Notes: generated from the letters alone by a model not told the origin. DNA of 64,000 bases from Oehlia diaphana (GCA_003833135.1 QZLH01000003.1:261499-325498); one strand, 5' to 3'. Positions 24,035 to 36,413 are shown, counted from the stretch's first letter. A program made the numbers and translations.

Positions 24035-24312
24035 CAAATGTACTGTATGTTAATTAAATACGGCATTTCATATTTCATTGAAGCAAAATTATTTTACTAA
24101 TATTACCATAAAAAAATTATATTAAGACTTTCTTCCCTTTTTTTACCACGCATCCTAAATCAATTTCTTTTTTGTCATTAAGTAGTTCATTTAAGATTTC
24201 TTATTAAGCTTAGTTAATTAAAACATAAATTCTCGTTTAATTAATAAAATCATGATTATTATTTTACGCAATTTCTAAATTAAATTGTGAATGAAATATA
24301 TCAATTTAAATT

Positions 24313-24373
24313 ATGAAAAAAAAAATAAAATAAAATAAAAAATAAAATAAAATTAAATAAAATAAAATAAAAT
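24313..24373 (+). repeat. (AATAA)n microsatellite
   Basis: About 60 bases of AATAAAATAAAATAA-type units. The hydrophobic minus-strand ORF across it is an artefact. Confidence 0.9.
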
Positions 24374-24413
24374 ATATCAATTTAATGAATGTACTATATT
24401 TTTGGTTACAGTA

Positions 24414-24650
24414 CATTTCGCCGAAACCCATTTCGCCAAAGACATTTCGCCGAATGGACATTTCGACGAAGGTGGTAGCGATTAACATTTTTTATAAGAA
24501 AATATTCAACACGCAATGAAAAATAAACGATTAAACGAATTATTTTTATTTTAATGGTCTGGATATTTCACTTTGATATTAATTGTAACGCAATAAATAA
24601 ATCACTTTAAGACATTTATTCACGAAAAAGTAATGAAAAAAAGATTGATG
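24414..24650. mobile_element. Truncated foldback element (GGTTACAGTAC end, ATTTCGCCGAA array)
   Basis: Starts GGTTACAGTACATTTCGCCG, then ATTTCGCCGAA-type units to about 24475. A non-repetitive stretch follows (GTAGCGATTAACATTTTTTAT to GACATTTATTCACG) that matches the inverted interior of the element at 35115-35665. Only one arm is visible here. Confidence 0.75.
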
Positions 24651-25988
24651 TATTATCGTTATAAACAACCAATCTATAAATATGAGATAAATTCATCGAA
24701 ATTCAAACTTACAGAGCGACTTTCGGGCAGCATTAAAGCTTAATATGGGCCAATTTTGTACCTGTCGGGATTTTGATCTGATTACAAAAATACATTTATT
24801 TAAAATTTTTTAATATATATATTAACTTTTTCAAAGGACATTATATCTTTTCTATGACATAATTATAATGGTCAGTATATAAACAAAATTGATATTCATC
24901 CTTGAAGCTTTTTCATATAAAATAAAAAAAAAACACGAAAAATTATAAATAGATCGCATACTACATAATTGTTATTTATTTCACATTGATAAAAGAATAT
25001 TACAAACAACGTAAAATGCTATTAACGCAATTATTTAAACACTAAATTCCTCCTGCTATTTTTAGATTAATGTTACAATTTTTAGTCAGGCCATTCCAAC
25101 TTGATTGTTTGTTTAACGTCCAGACTAATTAATCAACAACAGAATCCCAAATTTACGAATTCTAATCATCTGGTTTACTGAATTTTGATATATTATCGTT
25201 TCATGAACGAGAACAACGTTCGTAAAATAGGGCCTGCAGATATTGACCATACAAAGATTGTTTATGAACAATGTGATTTGGAACAATAAAACAAAATAAT
25301 AGATGGACAACTTACTTTTATCATTATCTTTAGATCAACTTATAGTCTACTTTTTACATATTTAGAGCAAAAAATTTCTCTCGCATGATCCTTCAAACGC
25401 TTATCATTAATTATTAATGTGGTAATGACTCTCGAAAGGATTAGATAATACAAAGGATATTATGAAAGTGATCCATTAAGGGAAAGAATGTCTGAAATGG
25501 AGTTAAATAGAACTAAAAAAAAATTGTGCAACTAATAATAGTATATGATTATGGATTTGATATTCAATTTTGTACTGAACTGATAAAATATTAACTTGCT
25601 TTTGTGCCTCTTCTTCAGAAATTTGTATAGATTTAATATTAATAAATGAAATGATTGCTAGTGCTAAAATGCGGCTTTTTTGCGTAGTTGTCCTCGTCGT
25701 TTAAGTGCGTATATTATTGAACGACCTTTAAATAAATAATATTCGGGAGGAATATTATAAAGCGAACAGAAAACATATACAATCAATTAATATAAACCCA
25801 AAGCAAATATGCTAAATGTGAGACAAATGAAAATAATTGTTTTTCAAGATATGCTAAAATAATTAATTATTTTTCAAATTTATAAATTTAATTTTTTCAG
25901 CAGTCGCAAAATAGGTTCAATAGCCGGGACAGCGATCAGGTGCGAAACGTTGTTGAATTAAGAGAAAACATGTGGAACCCTACTCACA
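24651..25988. other. Intergenic, no gene seen
   Basis: AT-rich without recognisable coding or TIR structure. Confidence 0.5.
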
Positions 25989-26640
25989 GTACTTTATCTT
26001 AATCTAAAATGGATTTTCTTGAGCAAGTTGTTTATCGTGAGGTTTATCAGCTGAGTTAATATTATCCATCGGTTGCTTTTGTTGGCAAATTTTTTGTTAA
26101 GGATCGATGATATTAGTTGTTAATAAGTCCATACACGTAATCCAGTATCCGTAATTCTGACTTCTCGTTATAATTAATATAATATCTCTATATATTATGT
26201 CTACGAAGACCAAACTTATAAATGACAAACAAAGGCTTGCGAATACTGACCGTTAACATATCCACACTATTTATTCAACCATAAACTCTTCAAGGTATGA
26301 GTAAGAATTCCAATTATACATATTATACGATATTAAATTAACATCATCTATATTACTTTTACTAGGCTTAATTCTAAAAAAAATTAAGTCGGAAAAAAAA
26401 ATGTCTGGTCGTAATAATTACATTATTTATCACGTGAATCACGTGCCAAATAGACTGCGCCTGAAGAAAAAATACATGGTATTCAAATTCTAATAAATTT
26501 ACCAGATTTCATTACTTGTATAATAGTCGAACTGATAGAATCCAATCCATTAAATCCGTACCGTTTAAATCTAATGAATCTATCTATTATAGAATTTTCA
26601 CCAGTCTTTTCTGCTTGATTTTGACAAATATTTCAAAAGA
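25989..26640 (-). pseudogene. Decayed kinase-like gene (both exons traceable)
   Basis: Minus-strand matches in gene order: exon-1 part at about 26525-26640 (DEFIRHTQ and WIDFDQ region), then NSYSYLEE near 26310, RITDTGLRVW near 26140 (the DxG region, KIADTGLYG in the intact paralogue), and DKPHDKQLAQEN near 26030 (DRPHDKQLIQE in the paralogue), followed by the GLRPS equivalent. Many stops and frameshifts, and no intact splice structure. Confidence 0.75.
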
Positions 26641-28235
26641 ATTAAAAGAATTATTTAAAATTTTGACCTTCCATTATTAGAATTAGTCAAAGTTGCAGTA
26701 TCATAATTTTTGCACATCGGAATATTGTTCGCACGAATCAGGGAGGCGAACAAAATATTTTTTTTTTTCAAAAAAAAAGATTGTATGGATTACTATTTTA
26801 CACCAATAATCAACTATAAAAAGTAATACGAATTCTTATTTTTATTCACGTATTGCGTAATTTTTATTATAAAAAGTATAACATATAATCAATGAACATG
26901 TCAACTGATGCCAACTTGGGAAAAAATATTATATTTATAAGAAAAATAAAATGAACAGCTGGATCTGACGGCATAAATTTATTTTTAGCTCTTTAATTAA
27001 AAAGTTATTTAAATTTAACTGAATAAGTTATAGACGCAATAAAGAAGTATAAAAGAAGTATAAAAATGAATATACAATCCGATTCGTTAGATTCGTTATA
27101 ATAATTCATTATTATCTCTTATTTATCAGTTCATTGTTATTTTAAGTTATAGTATTTCGGTCATTGCCGTTGATTAAATACATTACTGTAATAATCGTTA
27201 ATTATTATTTGCAGATCCCACAAAATATTTGCACATGAGTAGTTTAGTATATACAAACATCTAATGAAACTATTTTAAAAAAGGAGCATTGAAATAAAAT
27301 TTCTAAATGCACCCCTTTCTTTGTGATAGTGTAGATAAATGACCAATGATCAATAACTTATTTGTTTCTTTGTAGCGAAGAAATATATACATATATACAA
27401 AGATTGACATGAAACCTTTTATTCAGTTAGAATTTTTGGATACAGTATGCGCACTTAAAAACCTGTTTTATGCTTTAAATAGATAGCGTTAAAAAATTCT
27501 AAATTAATCTATGACGTACATGATTTATTTTTATTGTTACATAAATGTCATAGTTATAGAAAACTCGGTAAAAGCACAGAAAAAGTTACAGTATTCGGAT
27601 TCTTTCATATTGACCAAAAGAACCTAAGAACGGCAGAAAAAAGAAAATCTGACACCGTTTCAAAATAAAATTACTAATAAATAAATAAGATATTGTACGT
27701 AATTACTATTTTTATATTCAATACTTTAAGATTCTTAAAGATGATTTTAAAGAATAATGATATAAATTAAAAGTGAAATAAATTCCTTGAAATTTGATAA
27801 AATTCCAAGATTCTTATGTAATTTCAAGGTATTGTTACATAATTATTTGTGATATATTTTACTTGTAGCATTTTGCCAATTTTGGAGTTTAAATAGCAGA
27901 TTGTAAATGTCTGTTGATCAGTTCATAAATAGCATTAATAATTCAACTTGAAATAATAGTAAGAGCATATATACATATTCATAATTTCTTTTTATACTAA
28001 TTAACTATGACGATGTGAATACTTACTAATAATTTTAAATTAAAGAATGCTTATATAATTAGATAATAATGTCCATAATCATGCACTAACTGAAGATTTA
28101 CTTTCGATCCTTGAAGAAAAAATTAAATGAAATAATAAAAATTAAAGGATTCTAGTATGTTGTATCTTTCTTAATGAAATTATGAGCGAAATTCTTAAAG
28201 ATATGCGTGAGCATTGAAGGATTATTATTGCTCCA
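26641..28235. other. Intergenic, no gene seen
   Basis: AT-rich. A T-run/A-run junction interrupted by one C lies near 26758-26780. No coding signal. Confidence 0.5.
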
Positions 28236-28312
28236 AAAATTATTAGATGATATTGGTTTATCAATGGGTCCATGTATCCGGCAGTTTCAATTAAAACACA
28301 CTTTGCTTTCAA
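28236..28312 (-). pseudogene. Kinase-like fragment around the DxG loop (relic)
   Basis: The plus strand reads TTTATCAATGGGTCCATGTA, then TCCGGCAGTTTCAATT. This is the antisense of the KIADTGLYGPVDK region of the gene at 4653-5895. Very short and without flanking exons. Confidence 0.6.
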
Positions 28313-28989
28313 GTGAGGGAATATAAAATATCTTCTTTAATAAAGAGAGACGGAAGAAAGCAAAAATGGTTTCAATTGAATGATACGCTGATACACGGAC
28401 CTAATGAAAAACAAATATAATAAAACAAATTTGGCGTAATATCTTTCGTTATGTCAAATAGAAAACATGTTTACGAATAAAATTAAAACAATTTGATATT
28501 AGAATTGTGTAGCGTATATTTATAATAGAAATATTGATATATAGTAACTTACAGTAACTTATCATATGTAAAAGAGGTGTCGAGCATGGAATGGCCTTAA
28601 TTTCGGGTCCATACTATAGCTTTAGTTGAAAGTCTGTCTGTCTGATGACTTTTATTCAATGTTACATAGTAAAGGTTAGAGGTTAAGGTCAACATTAATA
28701 TGGATGATTGTTTGGATTCCCATCTTTAAATATTTAATCAAGTGGTAGATAATAATAATTAAATTTTCTATTATTCCCTAGCTTTGATACGAATTAAAAG
28801 TTAATCCAATTAAAATTTTTAGCGCAATAAAATGGGTGTAACATATTAAACATAAGAAAACTTATCTACTAACGTAACAAAACAAAGTCTTGCTTCCTTG
28901 TTTAACTCGTCTAAGGTTATCATTTAATGATTACTAAAGTAAGATGTTCGCTGCAGAATAATCACAAGACAAATTGCATACAGCACAAC
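28313..28989. other. Intergenic, no gene seen
   Basis: AT-rich, nothing recognised. Confidence 0.5.
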
Positions 28990-29110
28990 GTTTTCCGACA
29001 GGTCATTTTCCCGTCAGCCTCACGCTGGCCGTTCGATCACGTGTTAGTGCATAACTCTGCATAACTCTGGCCAAACTTATGTCTAGTCGGGAAATCATCC
29101 GTCGGAACAC
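28990..29110. mobile_element. MITE with GTTTTCCGACAGG-type inverted ends
   Basis: Left GTTTTCCGACAGGTCATTTT and the inverted right end GTGTTCCGACGGATGATTTC match over most of about 23 positions. The interior has GATCACGTG, a GCATAACTCT direct repeat and CTGGCC words shared with other MITEs here. No ORF. Confidence 0.7.
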
Positions 29111-29817
29111 AATGGCGTTCAATAAATAAATTAAAAGACCGAATTAATTTTATAAAAAAAAGTTTGTTGGAATACACTCTTTAATTTCATTTAATGCCAA
29201 TTCGTTATAGATTAGTTGATTCCTTTTTTCCTTAGCTGTTAAATCTTTACGTTTACAAGCACAGATTTAAATAAGTAATGTAAACAATTATGGTTTAATG
29301 TTAACGCTAAGGTGTTATGTAATAATTATGTAATTTCTCTCACAATCAGAATTAATCTAACATTATTTTATAAAGTTTCTTTTATCTCATCTATAATTAG
29401 ACCGAGAAATCTAGCTTATTTAACATGTTATAATTTTTAGCCCTCATGTAAATCTATTCCGATTAGTCCATTTATGAGCATAATGGTTTTAATAGGACCA
29501 GTTCCCTGAATAAAAAAATATGAAGTTTGACAATCCTCTGAATAGAAGAAATAGAAATTTGACCAGTTCTCTAAGTATAGTTCTCTAAGTATAACGGTAA
29601 ATTATTTACCCATTTACTATTCTAGCTTATTTTAAAATGATCGTCACCCTTTAAGATATGAATACTAATGTAATAACATAACCTGTTGATTTACTTCCGT
29701 TTTTTTTTTCTTTATGTAAATCAGTCCTCTGCTGTATATTTATACCCGTATATAAAAATACACCAAAATTTTTTCTTCGGTCTTAGCTATGACAAAATAA
29801 ATTTATCATTCTCCATC
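29111..29817. other. Intergenic, no gene seen
   Basis: AT-rich, nothing recognised. Confidence 0.5.
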
Positions 29818-29975
29818 TGATCAATCCACTAAATTATTCACACTTATTCATCTATTATAGAATTTCCGCTGGTCCAATTACGGAAACTTTCTCTTGAAAT
29901 TGTAGTATTGCAAGTTTTGTATCATTCTGCCACAGTTCCTTGTCCTGATAACATTGCGAGACTCATTTCCTAAAA
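29818..29975 (-). pseudogene. Kinase-like exon-1 fragment (relic)
   Basis: The antisense of GATCAATCCACT...TTCATCTATTATAGAATTTCC...GGAAACTTTCTC follows the WID, DEFIRHTQ, NFRNW and CD.AIL segments of the kinase N-terminus, then the CxxC region (TTGTCCTGATAACATTGCG), in the correct order. The frames are broken. Confidence 0.75.
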
Positions 29976-30439
29976 ACATCCTCTCTCTTGCTCTCTCATT
30001 TGAATGTCAGGTTACAAAACTTAATACTACAAAAATATTTGATATCAACAAAAGTACCTTAATAATTTACGTGAATATTATCAGCTAGCACGTTGCTCTT
30101 CTCTCTTCTAAATTCTTTCTTTTCAAAAAAAAATCTTTACACACTTTCTCTATCTCAAAAGATTACATGACTATAGTTGCAATATCACGTAATTCAAATT
30201 ACGAACTTTAACTACGATTCCATGGCATTACCATGTATTCTTGTACAATTTCTTAATAAATAATACAAGCGTACAAACAATTTCCTCCAATAAACACCGT
30301 TATCACGCTAACTAGTGCTATATTCTCCAACCTAAAAAGATAGAATCTGAATTAGAAGCCGCGAAGTATGGAAATAATGGCAACTATACGATATCACTTT
30401 AGCAAATTTATGGTAAAATATCTTTTTTTGTTCTAGGTA
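29976..30439. other. Intergenic, no gene seen
   Basis: AT-rich spacer between two oppositely oriented kinase relics. Confidence 0.5.
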
Positions 30440-30645
30440 TCTAAATTGCGACAACAAATTGTGGCAGCATGGTGCATAAATTGCGATACTGCAATTTCGA
30501 AAAGAATAATTCCAAAGTTGAACTAGTAAAAATTCTATAATAGATGAATTCATTATTGAATATCTTGAGTGTATTGATTTTGAGAAAGAGATAAATTTTA
30601 TAGAAGGTTCAAGGTAGATAAGGAAAGCCGAAGTAAGGAAACATT
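30440..30645 (+). pseudogene. Kinase-like exon-1 fragment (relic)
   Basis: The plus strand contains GCGACAACAAATTGTGGCAG followed by a Cys-pair region, then SIIDEFI, EYLECIDFE and an EGSR-like stretch. This follows the order CxxC finger, DEFIRHTQ, DYLEWIDF, MEGPR of the intact genes. Several stops. It forms an inverted pair with the relic at 29818-29975. Confidence 0.75.
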
Positions 30646-31105
30646 ACTCACGCTTAGTGTTTATTCACAAAACATTTCTTTTAAAATTATTAGTAAAATC
30701 AATGGTTGGAAGAGGCTATTAATTATATAATTCTTGCACACCTACCTTTAAATTCATTCCATTTCTTACACGAAATCTACTCTAAATGATTTTTTAGATA
30801 ATATTTTTGTTCGTATTGTTTATTATTCCCTAATCGATTTTCAAATTAAGAATGTGTAATTTATAGCTTATCATTTTTAATAAATTTGTTATAAACTCAA
30901 AAATCTAATAATTACAAATTTCAATTAGACCTTAGTTATTTTCAAATAACCATACAAAACGAACATGTTCATAACCATGATTTATTTAGATATATTGATA
31001 ATATTCTGCTTATAGTTATATGATTTATCATATAATGATTAACGTAAACTGCAAGATTTCATATCTGCTGTGAACCAGCATTGATACTGTATTGTTCATT
31101 AGAAG
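30646..31105. other. Intergenic, no gene seen
   Basis: AT-rich, nothing recognised. Confidence 0.5.
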
Positions 31106-31183
31106 CCCCATAAAAAAAATTCTGAAAAAAACTCCGATAAATGATCATTTATTGGAGTTTTTTCCAGAATTTTTTTTATGGGG
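31106..31183. repeat. Near-perfect 78-bp palindrome (MITE-like)
   Basis: The arms of 39 bases (CCCCATAAAAAAAATTCTG outward, ATAAATGATCATTTAT at the centre) agree at 37 positions; both mismatches are G/A. The arm sequence is shared with the MITEs at 39784 and 40562, so it looks like a reduced or fused form of that family. Confidence 0.9.
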
Positions 31184-31278
31184 GGAAGGGAAAGGAGATA
31201 AGGAGGAAAGGAAGTAATGAAGAAAGTAAGGGAGAGGAAGCGAAGAGAGAGGGGAAAGAAGAGTGAGAGAGATGGAGT
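31184..31278 (+). repeat. Homopurine tract
   Basis: About 95 bases almost purely G and A (GGAAGGGAAAGGAG, GAGAGGAAGCGAAGAGAG), starting directly at the end of the palindrome. The minus-strand Ser/Leu/Phe-rich ORFs across it are low-complexity artefacts. Confidence 0.85.
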
Positions 31279-32818
31279 CATTATATGCACAACATGATAG
31301 ATATATTACAATTAGGTTTAAAATTCTCATATACAGAAATTGGAAATATTCTGCTTCATCGATGTTCTTTTTTACCATACTCGAGATTTTTATAGTATAT
31401 ATCGGATAATAACAATACTATAACAATGGCGTTTTTTCATTATCAGACCACATATTTAATATGTCGATAGTGGTTAAAGATAGTGGCATGTTCCTGTGTC
31501 AGGCCATTAGTCCAGGTGGGCAATGGGGATCATCTTATCACAATAGTGTTTATGGTAGGTAATACAGAAAGGGTGAGACAAAAAGAGATCAGACCACCAT
31601 AGTCGCTGAGGTAAAAAATACTTTTCCTTTTTTTTCACATACTATACAAGTAGATCGCCAAACTTTTTTGGGATTTACATAAGTATGGATAAATATAATT
31701 TTAACAGCCAAGATTTATTTAACCTAACAGGAAGATAAGCAAAAAAGCTGAATTTTTACTTTTATTTCTAGATGAACCTTGCAAATAAAAAACGTGCTTT
31801 AACATTTTTGTTATATATTTGTGCCATCATTTGAGAACTACTAAGATAGAAAGATAAACACCTCTCAAGTTGGCATCCTGCGTCTCGAATCTTTATTATT
31901 ATGATATACAATTATAATTTGTACGAGAAGTTCTTTACTAAATAAAAAATCCCTGAAAGGTTTCATCAGTTTTTCTAGAAAAAAAAAATGATCCACTATT
32001 GACGATGCTCGTTTCCGGCAGGAATATACGATTTTAAATAAATAATCTTTTTTGAAAATAATGATCTAGAAATCTCCTTTTCTTGATAATCTAGATTTTC
32101 ACCTTCCTACATTCCTGAAAAGCGCACATATATTTTGTTGATTATATTTAGCAAACTCCGATATAACAATATGTTGAGATCCGTATGAAAATCTTCGAAA
32201 AATATTTTTGTGTCAAAATTTTACCGATATTTATACTATTTTGCGCCTTAATTTCAAATTATTTGATCGTGATAATCGCTCTCTTAATTTTTTAATTTTT
32301 TTAAGAGGAATTGCTCATAACATTTCTTTGTAATTATAATTAATAAAGAAAATTTTACTACTTTAAAAAATTGTAGGCATATTACTTTCAAATTGCAATA
32401 ATAAAATTAATTTTAATCAATAAATAAATAACATCCAATTTTATAATAGTTGTTTCGTACGATAAATAATTATTACTTACTCAATGAAAACTTTTTTGTT
32501 TTTTATTGATTAGAAAACGATAAATACAAAATATAAAAATGTATATTTATACGTTACATGCACTGTACGCCATACTTAATTTCAGCCGAATGTCGTAATG
32601 GCGACATGAATAGGATTTTTCTACTAAAAAACTATACTTTATGTGTGATACCGGTGATGAAAAAATCACGTGAATTTTCGGGACATTTTTCCGGGAAAGT
32701 CGGTGTGAGACTCAGATAGTTGATGAATATAAATTTTCTATGAGATGGCAAGTCGAGTAATTTCTATATCAATAAAATATCATTTCTGTCAGTTCTGTGT
32801 GAAGTTAGGTAATTTTTC
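31279..32818. other. Intergenic, no gene seen
   Basis: AT-rich. The last 250 bases contain ATCACGTG and a CGTAATGGCGACATG stretch of repeat-like composition, without clear ends. Confidence 0.5.
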
Positions 32819-32900
32819 ATGTCGGTGAAATGGAAGTCGGCAAATGGTGTCGGTTAATTTCATGTCAGTGAAATGGCTGTCTTTAAATCGTACCGTAACC
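32819..32900. mobile_element. Arm of a foldback element (GTCGGTGAAATGG array, CCGTAACC end)
   Basis: Units of the type GTCGGTGAAATGGA and GTCAGTGAAATGGC end in TACCGTAACC, the inverted form of the GGTTACAGTAC terminus at 10588 and 24414. The opposite arm is not evident next to it. Confidence 0.6.
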
Positions 32901-32939
32901 ATTAAAAAAAAAATACGATCGAAATTATATCATTTACAT

Positions 32940-33153
32940 GGGTCTTGGTCATTTCACCGATAGTCATTTCACCGACGGTTTTGAAATCCTAATTCGCTTA
33001 TCCTAACTAGCCCAAATTTCCTTACCTAACCCTAACTCAACTCTAATCCTAAATTCCCTTATCAATGAGATCAAAACATTTGCCTGCGAAATGACCCTGT
33101 TGGTGATGAGATAATTGTCGGTGAAATGACTGTCAGTGAAATGGATGCGACCC
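32940..33153. mobile_element. Short foldback element with CATTTCACCGA arrays
   Basis: Left end GGGTCTTGGTCATTTCACCG; inverted right end GGGTCGCATCCATTTCACTG. Both continue with CATTTCACCGAC units about 15 nt apart. The interior has repeated CCTAA/CCTAACCC words. Confidence 0.7.
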
Positions 33154-33610
33154 AGGATAACCATGCAAAAAATTAAAAATGTTAGCAATGAAAATACAAA
33201 TACAAAAGAAATAGATGAATATCATAGAAGTGACTCAATGCCAATGCATGTATAGTACAACTTCGAGATAAAATTCAAAATACGAGATTGATATCATTTG
33301 ATGCTATTAAATTAAAAATAATAGATTATATTCATTTAATTCATTTTCCGTTTCAAAAAACCTGTTTTAAAATAAATATTTTTTTTTTTGTTATCCCGAA
33401 AAAAAGAACTTTCTGTTAGAATGTATCAAAGAATACTGTTTGTACTATTTATATATATGAGAAAATCTTTCCCGTTTCTTTCTGGAATGGCTTACATACT
33501 TATGCTTATAAAGCCACTTCAATTTTTTTTTTTAAAAAAAAATAAAATAAAATAAAAGCAAATTTATATGGATTTTGGAGATCAATCACACTCATTAGAT
33601 TCATTAAATC
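33154..33610. other. Intergenic, no gene seen
   Basis: AT-rich. A T-run/A-run junction (about 33522-33546) lies just upstream of the kinase pseudogene, as in front of several intact genes in this window. Confidence 0.5.
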
Positions 33611-34795
33611 TCAATTATACGGCAACTGTTCAGATTGCAAACAACAATGAACTGCGTCAGCATGGTGTAAAACTTGCGATATTGCAATTTTGAAAGAAAA
33701 TTTCCGCAATTGGATCAGCGGAAATCCTAGTATAGATGAATTTATTAGATATACTCAATTAACTATCAATGAGAATATGGACTATCTCGAATGGATTGAT
33801 TTCAATCAATTTAAATACTAATAAAAGAGGCGCTTCAGCTCAATATATTCTGCCATATGGATGGAAGGTCCAAGGTGGAATCTAGATGAAGCAGCTGAAG
33901 TATGGTCACGTAATGGTCCGAATTAAGGTTATATTGAAACGTTTATAATATGAGTCTTTATAAATCAAGTTAGTATTCAATCGTTACACAGTCTTGTTAT
34001 TAGTTAATTTATCCGAAAGTAGCATTTAATGAAATATGTCCTCATTTTTTTTTTTATCTAACAAATTTAAAAAAAAGGTTACGTAAATATAATAAATGTT
34101 TACAAAGTGGAGCACTAGCAGATTGCTTTGGTATAACAAAAGATCCAACGTCATGTTATATGTTCGTTATAAGGTATTAAATGGAAATTTGTACTCGAAT
34201 CTTTGGGGATTATTTGCTGGAGTCTGAAGAGATATTCTGGATATGTTGTGGTCAATATCCGCGGGTCATATTATCATTCATAAACTAGGTTTTATTCATG
34301 TTCATTTGCATGGAAGTAATATATACTAGTTGAAATTGAAATGGGTTCAGTTGGTGCTAAATCACCGTTACTGGACTTCAAATCAGTGTCATCTCAACAA
34401 ACTTATGGCCTAATACCTTTTGTTTCTCCAGAAATATTGGATGGGAATAGTACACCAACTAAGGAATCTGATATAGCGTTGGTGTGGATGTATCAGCTGC
34501 TACTCGTGTTTATTACGATATCTTCATGAAACAACTTATTCAAAAATCTACATAAGACTAAGTGTTAGTGGAACTCCATCTGCTTATTCTGGATTAATAT
34601 TACAATGTTAAGATACCAATCCATCAAATAGACCAACAGCATCTCAACTTTTATTGCTTCGGAAACTGGTATCTCAGAAATTTATGATAACCCTGATCCA
34701 TCCGATTTATCTAAACAATTTGATGTTGTGAAGAAATTTAGATTTTTAATATTTTAGGATGTCATGTAACGAACATTTAATTCAATTTTTCTATG
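33611..34795 (+). pseudogene. Near full-length kinase-like pseudogene
   Basis: Collinear with the intact genes at 2347 and 4653: CSDC and WCKTCD finger, ENFRNW, SIDEFIRYTQL, MDYLEWIDFNQF, SSIYSAIWMEGPRWNLDEA, NGP, then an intron-like gap and the exon-2 start CLQSGALADCFGITKDPT. Next come the loop equivalent FIHVHLHGSN, QTYGLIPFVSPEILDG, PTKESDI, a C-lobe with RPTASQL, and a CH..N tail. At least six stops or frameshifts interrupt it. The HRD position reads H-V-H, so the Asp-to-His change of the intact paralogues is present here too. Confidence 0.9.
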
Positions 34796-35019
34796 ATGTA
34801 AAAATAAAATTCAATTTAGGACACTTAAAGTTAACGTCAAAATGTTAAAATCGTTAGTAATATTAATATTAGACATTCAGTTTTGCTATTTGGGCAAGAA
34901 AAATTAAAAGCGACCTTCGTCAAGAATTGTTTTATTTTTTTCGTTAAATAACATTAATATTTCTCGTTGGATTTTTTTTTTTACACAGTTTCGAAACAGA
35001 AAGTTGGGTTGCTATTGAT

Positions 35020-35110
35020 CTATTTGATAGATTAGCATCTAAACATTGTAATATTAATTCTAACTAAAAGAAATCACTTGGTCTTAAACCTGAATAAATT
35101 TCTTAAATAT
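35020..35110 (-). pseudogene. Kinase-like C-lobe fragment (relic)
   Basis: The plus strand GATAGATTAGCATCTAAACA, then TGTAATATTAATTCTA and CACTTGGTCTTAAACCTGAA, is the antisense of the LMLQCLDAN and CSGLRPS segments of the kinase C-lobe. It lies just after, and opposite to, the large pseudogene. Confidence 0.7.
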
Positions 35111-35114
35111 TGTA

Positions 35115-35665
35115 TACTAACCCTTACTGGTTCACCTAAATCCATTTCTCCGAAGCCATTTCGCCGAAGAGACGTCCATTTCGTCGAAGCCATTTTACCG
35201 AATGGACATTTCGTCATTTCACCGAAAAATTATTTATCCAATTCGGTTATTTTATTGTTTTTACACTTAATATGTTAAGAAATCTTTACTAGAAAAATTT
35301 TTGAATTAGATATTTTTATTAAATTTATCTCGTTTACAATACATTAATCTTTTTTCTCGTGAATAAATGTTTTCAGGGGAATAAAGTTATTTATTTATTG
35401 CTTAACAATTAATATCAGTTACTTGAATGTTAAAGTGATAATATTCTGGAAAAAAAAAGACCTCTAAAAATAATTTTCATTGCGCGATGAATATTTTTAT
35501 AAAAAAATGTTAATCGCTACCATTTTCAGCGAAATGTCCCGACGAAATGGACGATTCGGTGAAATCCGATAAATGCATTTTCGACGAAACATCCCTTTGG
35601 TGAAACATCCCTTCGGCGAAATGGCTTCGGCGAAATGGATTTTAGCGAAATATACCGTAACCGAT
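35115..35665. mobile_element. Foldback element with CATTTCGCCGAA arrays at both ends
   Basis: Left arm about 35125-35235: CATTTCTCCGAAGCC, ATTTCGCCGAAGAG, ATTTCGTCGAAGCC and similar units. Right arm about 35527-35660: the same units inverted, ending TACCGTAACC. The interior (35240-35525) carries no gene and matches, inverted, the stretch at 24475-24650. About 550 bp. No target duplication was found by eye. Confidence 0.8.
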
Positions 35666-35862
35666 TTACTTTACATGATACAACGCGGTTTAGGCATTTC
35701 ATCATTTTTAAACTTTAAAGCTCACAATTTCATTAGTTCCATATTAATTAGAATAAATTAAATTTTAGTCACTTTAATTATAAAAATTGATCTTTTTTTT
35801 TCCTCATCGTAGAAAATCCTATAAGTAAGGAATTGTTGCCAAAGAACTTAGGTGGGACGAAT

Positions 35863-36413
35863 AGTTGTGGAGTCCGGTAGAGGTGTTGAGTGGAGTAAGG
35901 TGTTTGATTACCTTACGCTATAATACATTGTACTCAATAGTGCGTATGTAGACACTTTAAGTATATGGAGTACGCAATATAAGAATTTTATTATTTAGCT
36001 TGTTAAATTAAAAAAGAGTTGTATGTAATTACAATTCAATTAAAAATTCAATTTTTTTTTATTATGTTATATTTCATATTAAAATATTCCATTCATACAT
36101 CTTCGCAAGTTAGTATTCGCCGTAGACATTAATAACGCGAAGAAAAAGCAAATATATTAAGCCCAATGATTTAAAGACAATTTAAAGAACGAAGAAACGC
36201 ATTTCAAGCTTTAATAAAAATAAGGTATTATTACAATTTATATTATAGTGTATTATTAATAATTCAATTATAGTAGTATTCGGCACGCACAGCAGTCGTA
36301 CAGTACAATAATTTTTTTGTTATATATTACATAATAATAGGTTCGCAAATTACATTTTTTTAATACTTCACATGACTGTACTCCACTCATTTGACCAACC
36401 GGACTCCACAACT
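35863..36413. mobile_element. 550-bp element with AGTTGTGGAGTCCGG inverted ends
   Basis: Left AGTTGTGGAGTCCGGTAG then GAGTGGAGTA. The inverted right end reads AGTTGTGGAGTCCGGTTG then GAGTGGAGTA. AT-rich interior, no ORF. CAAAGAACTT(T)AGGT occurs in direct orientation just outside both ends (about 35839 and 36425), not immediately adjacent to them. Confidence 0.7.

Noticed and set aside
31099..31378. Two minus-strand ORFs rich in Ser, Leu and Phe
   Set aside because: They translate the homopurine tract and the palindrome.
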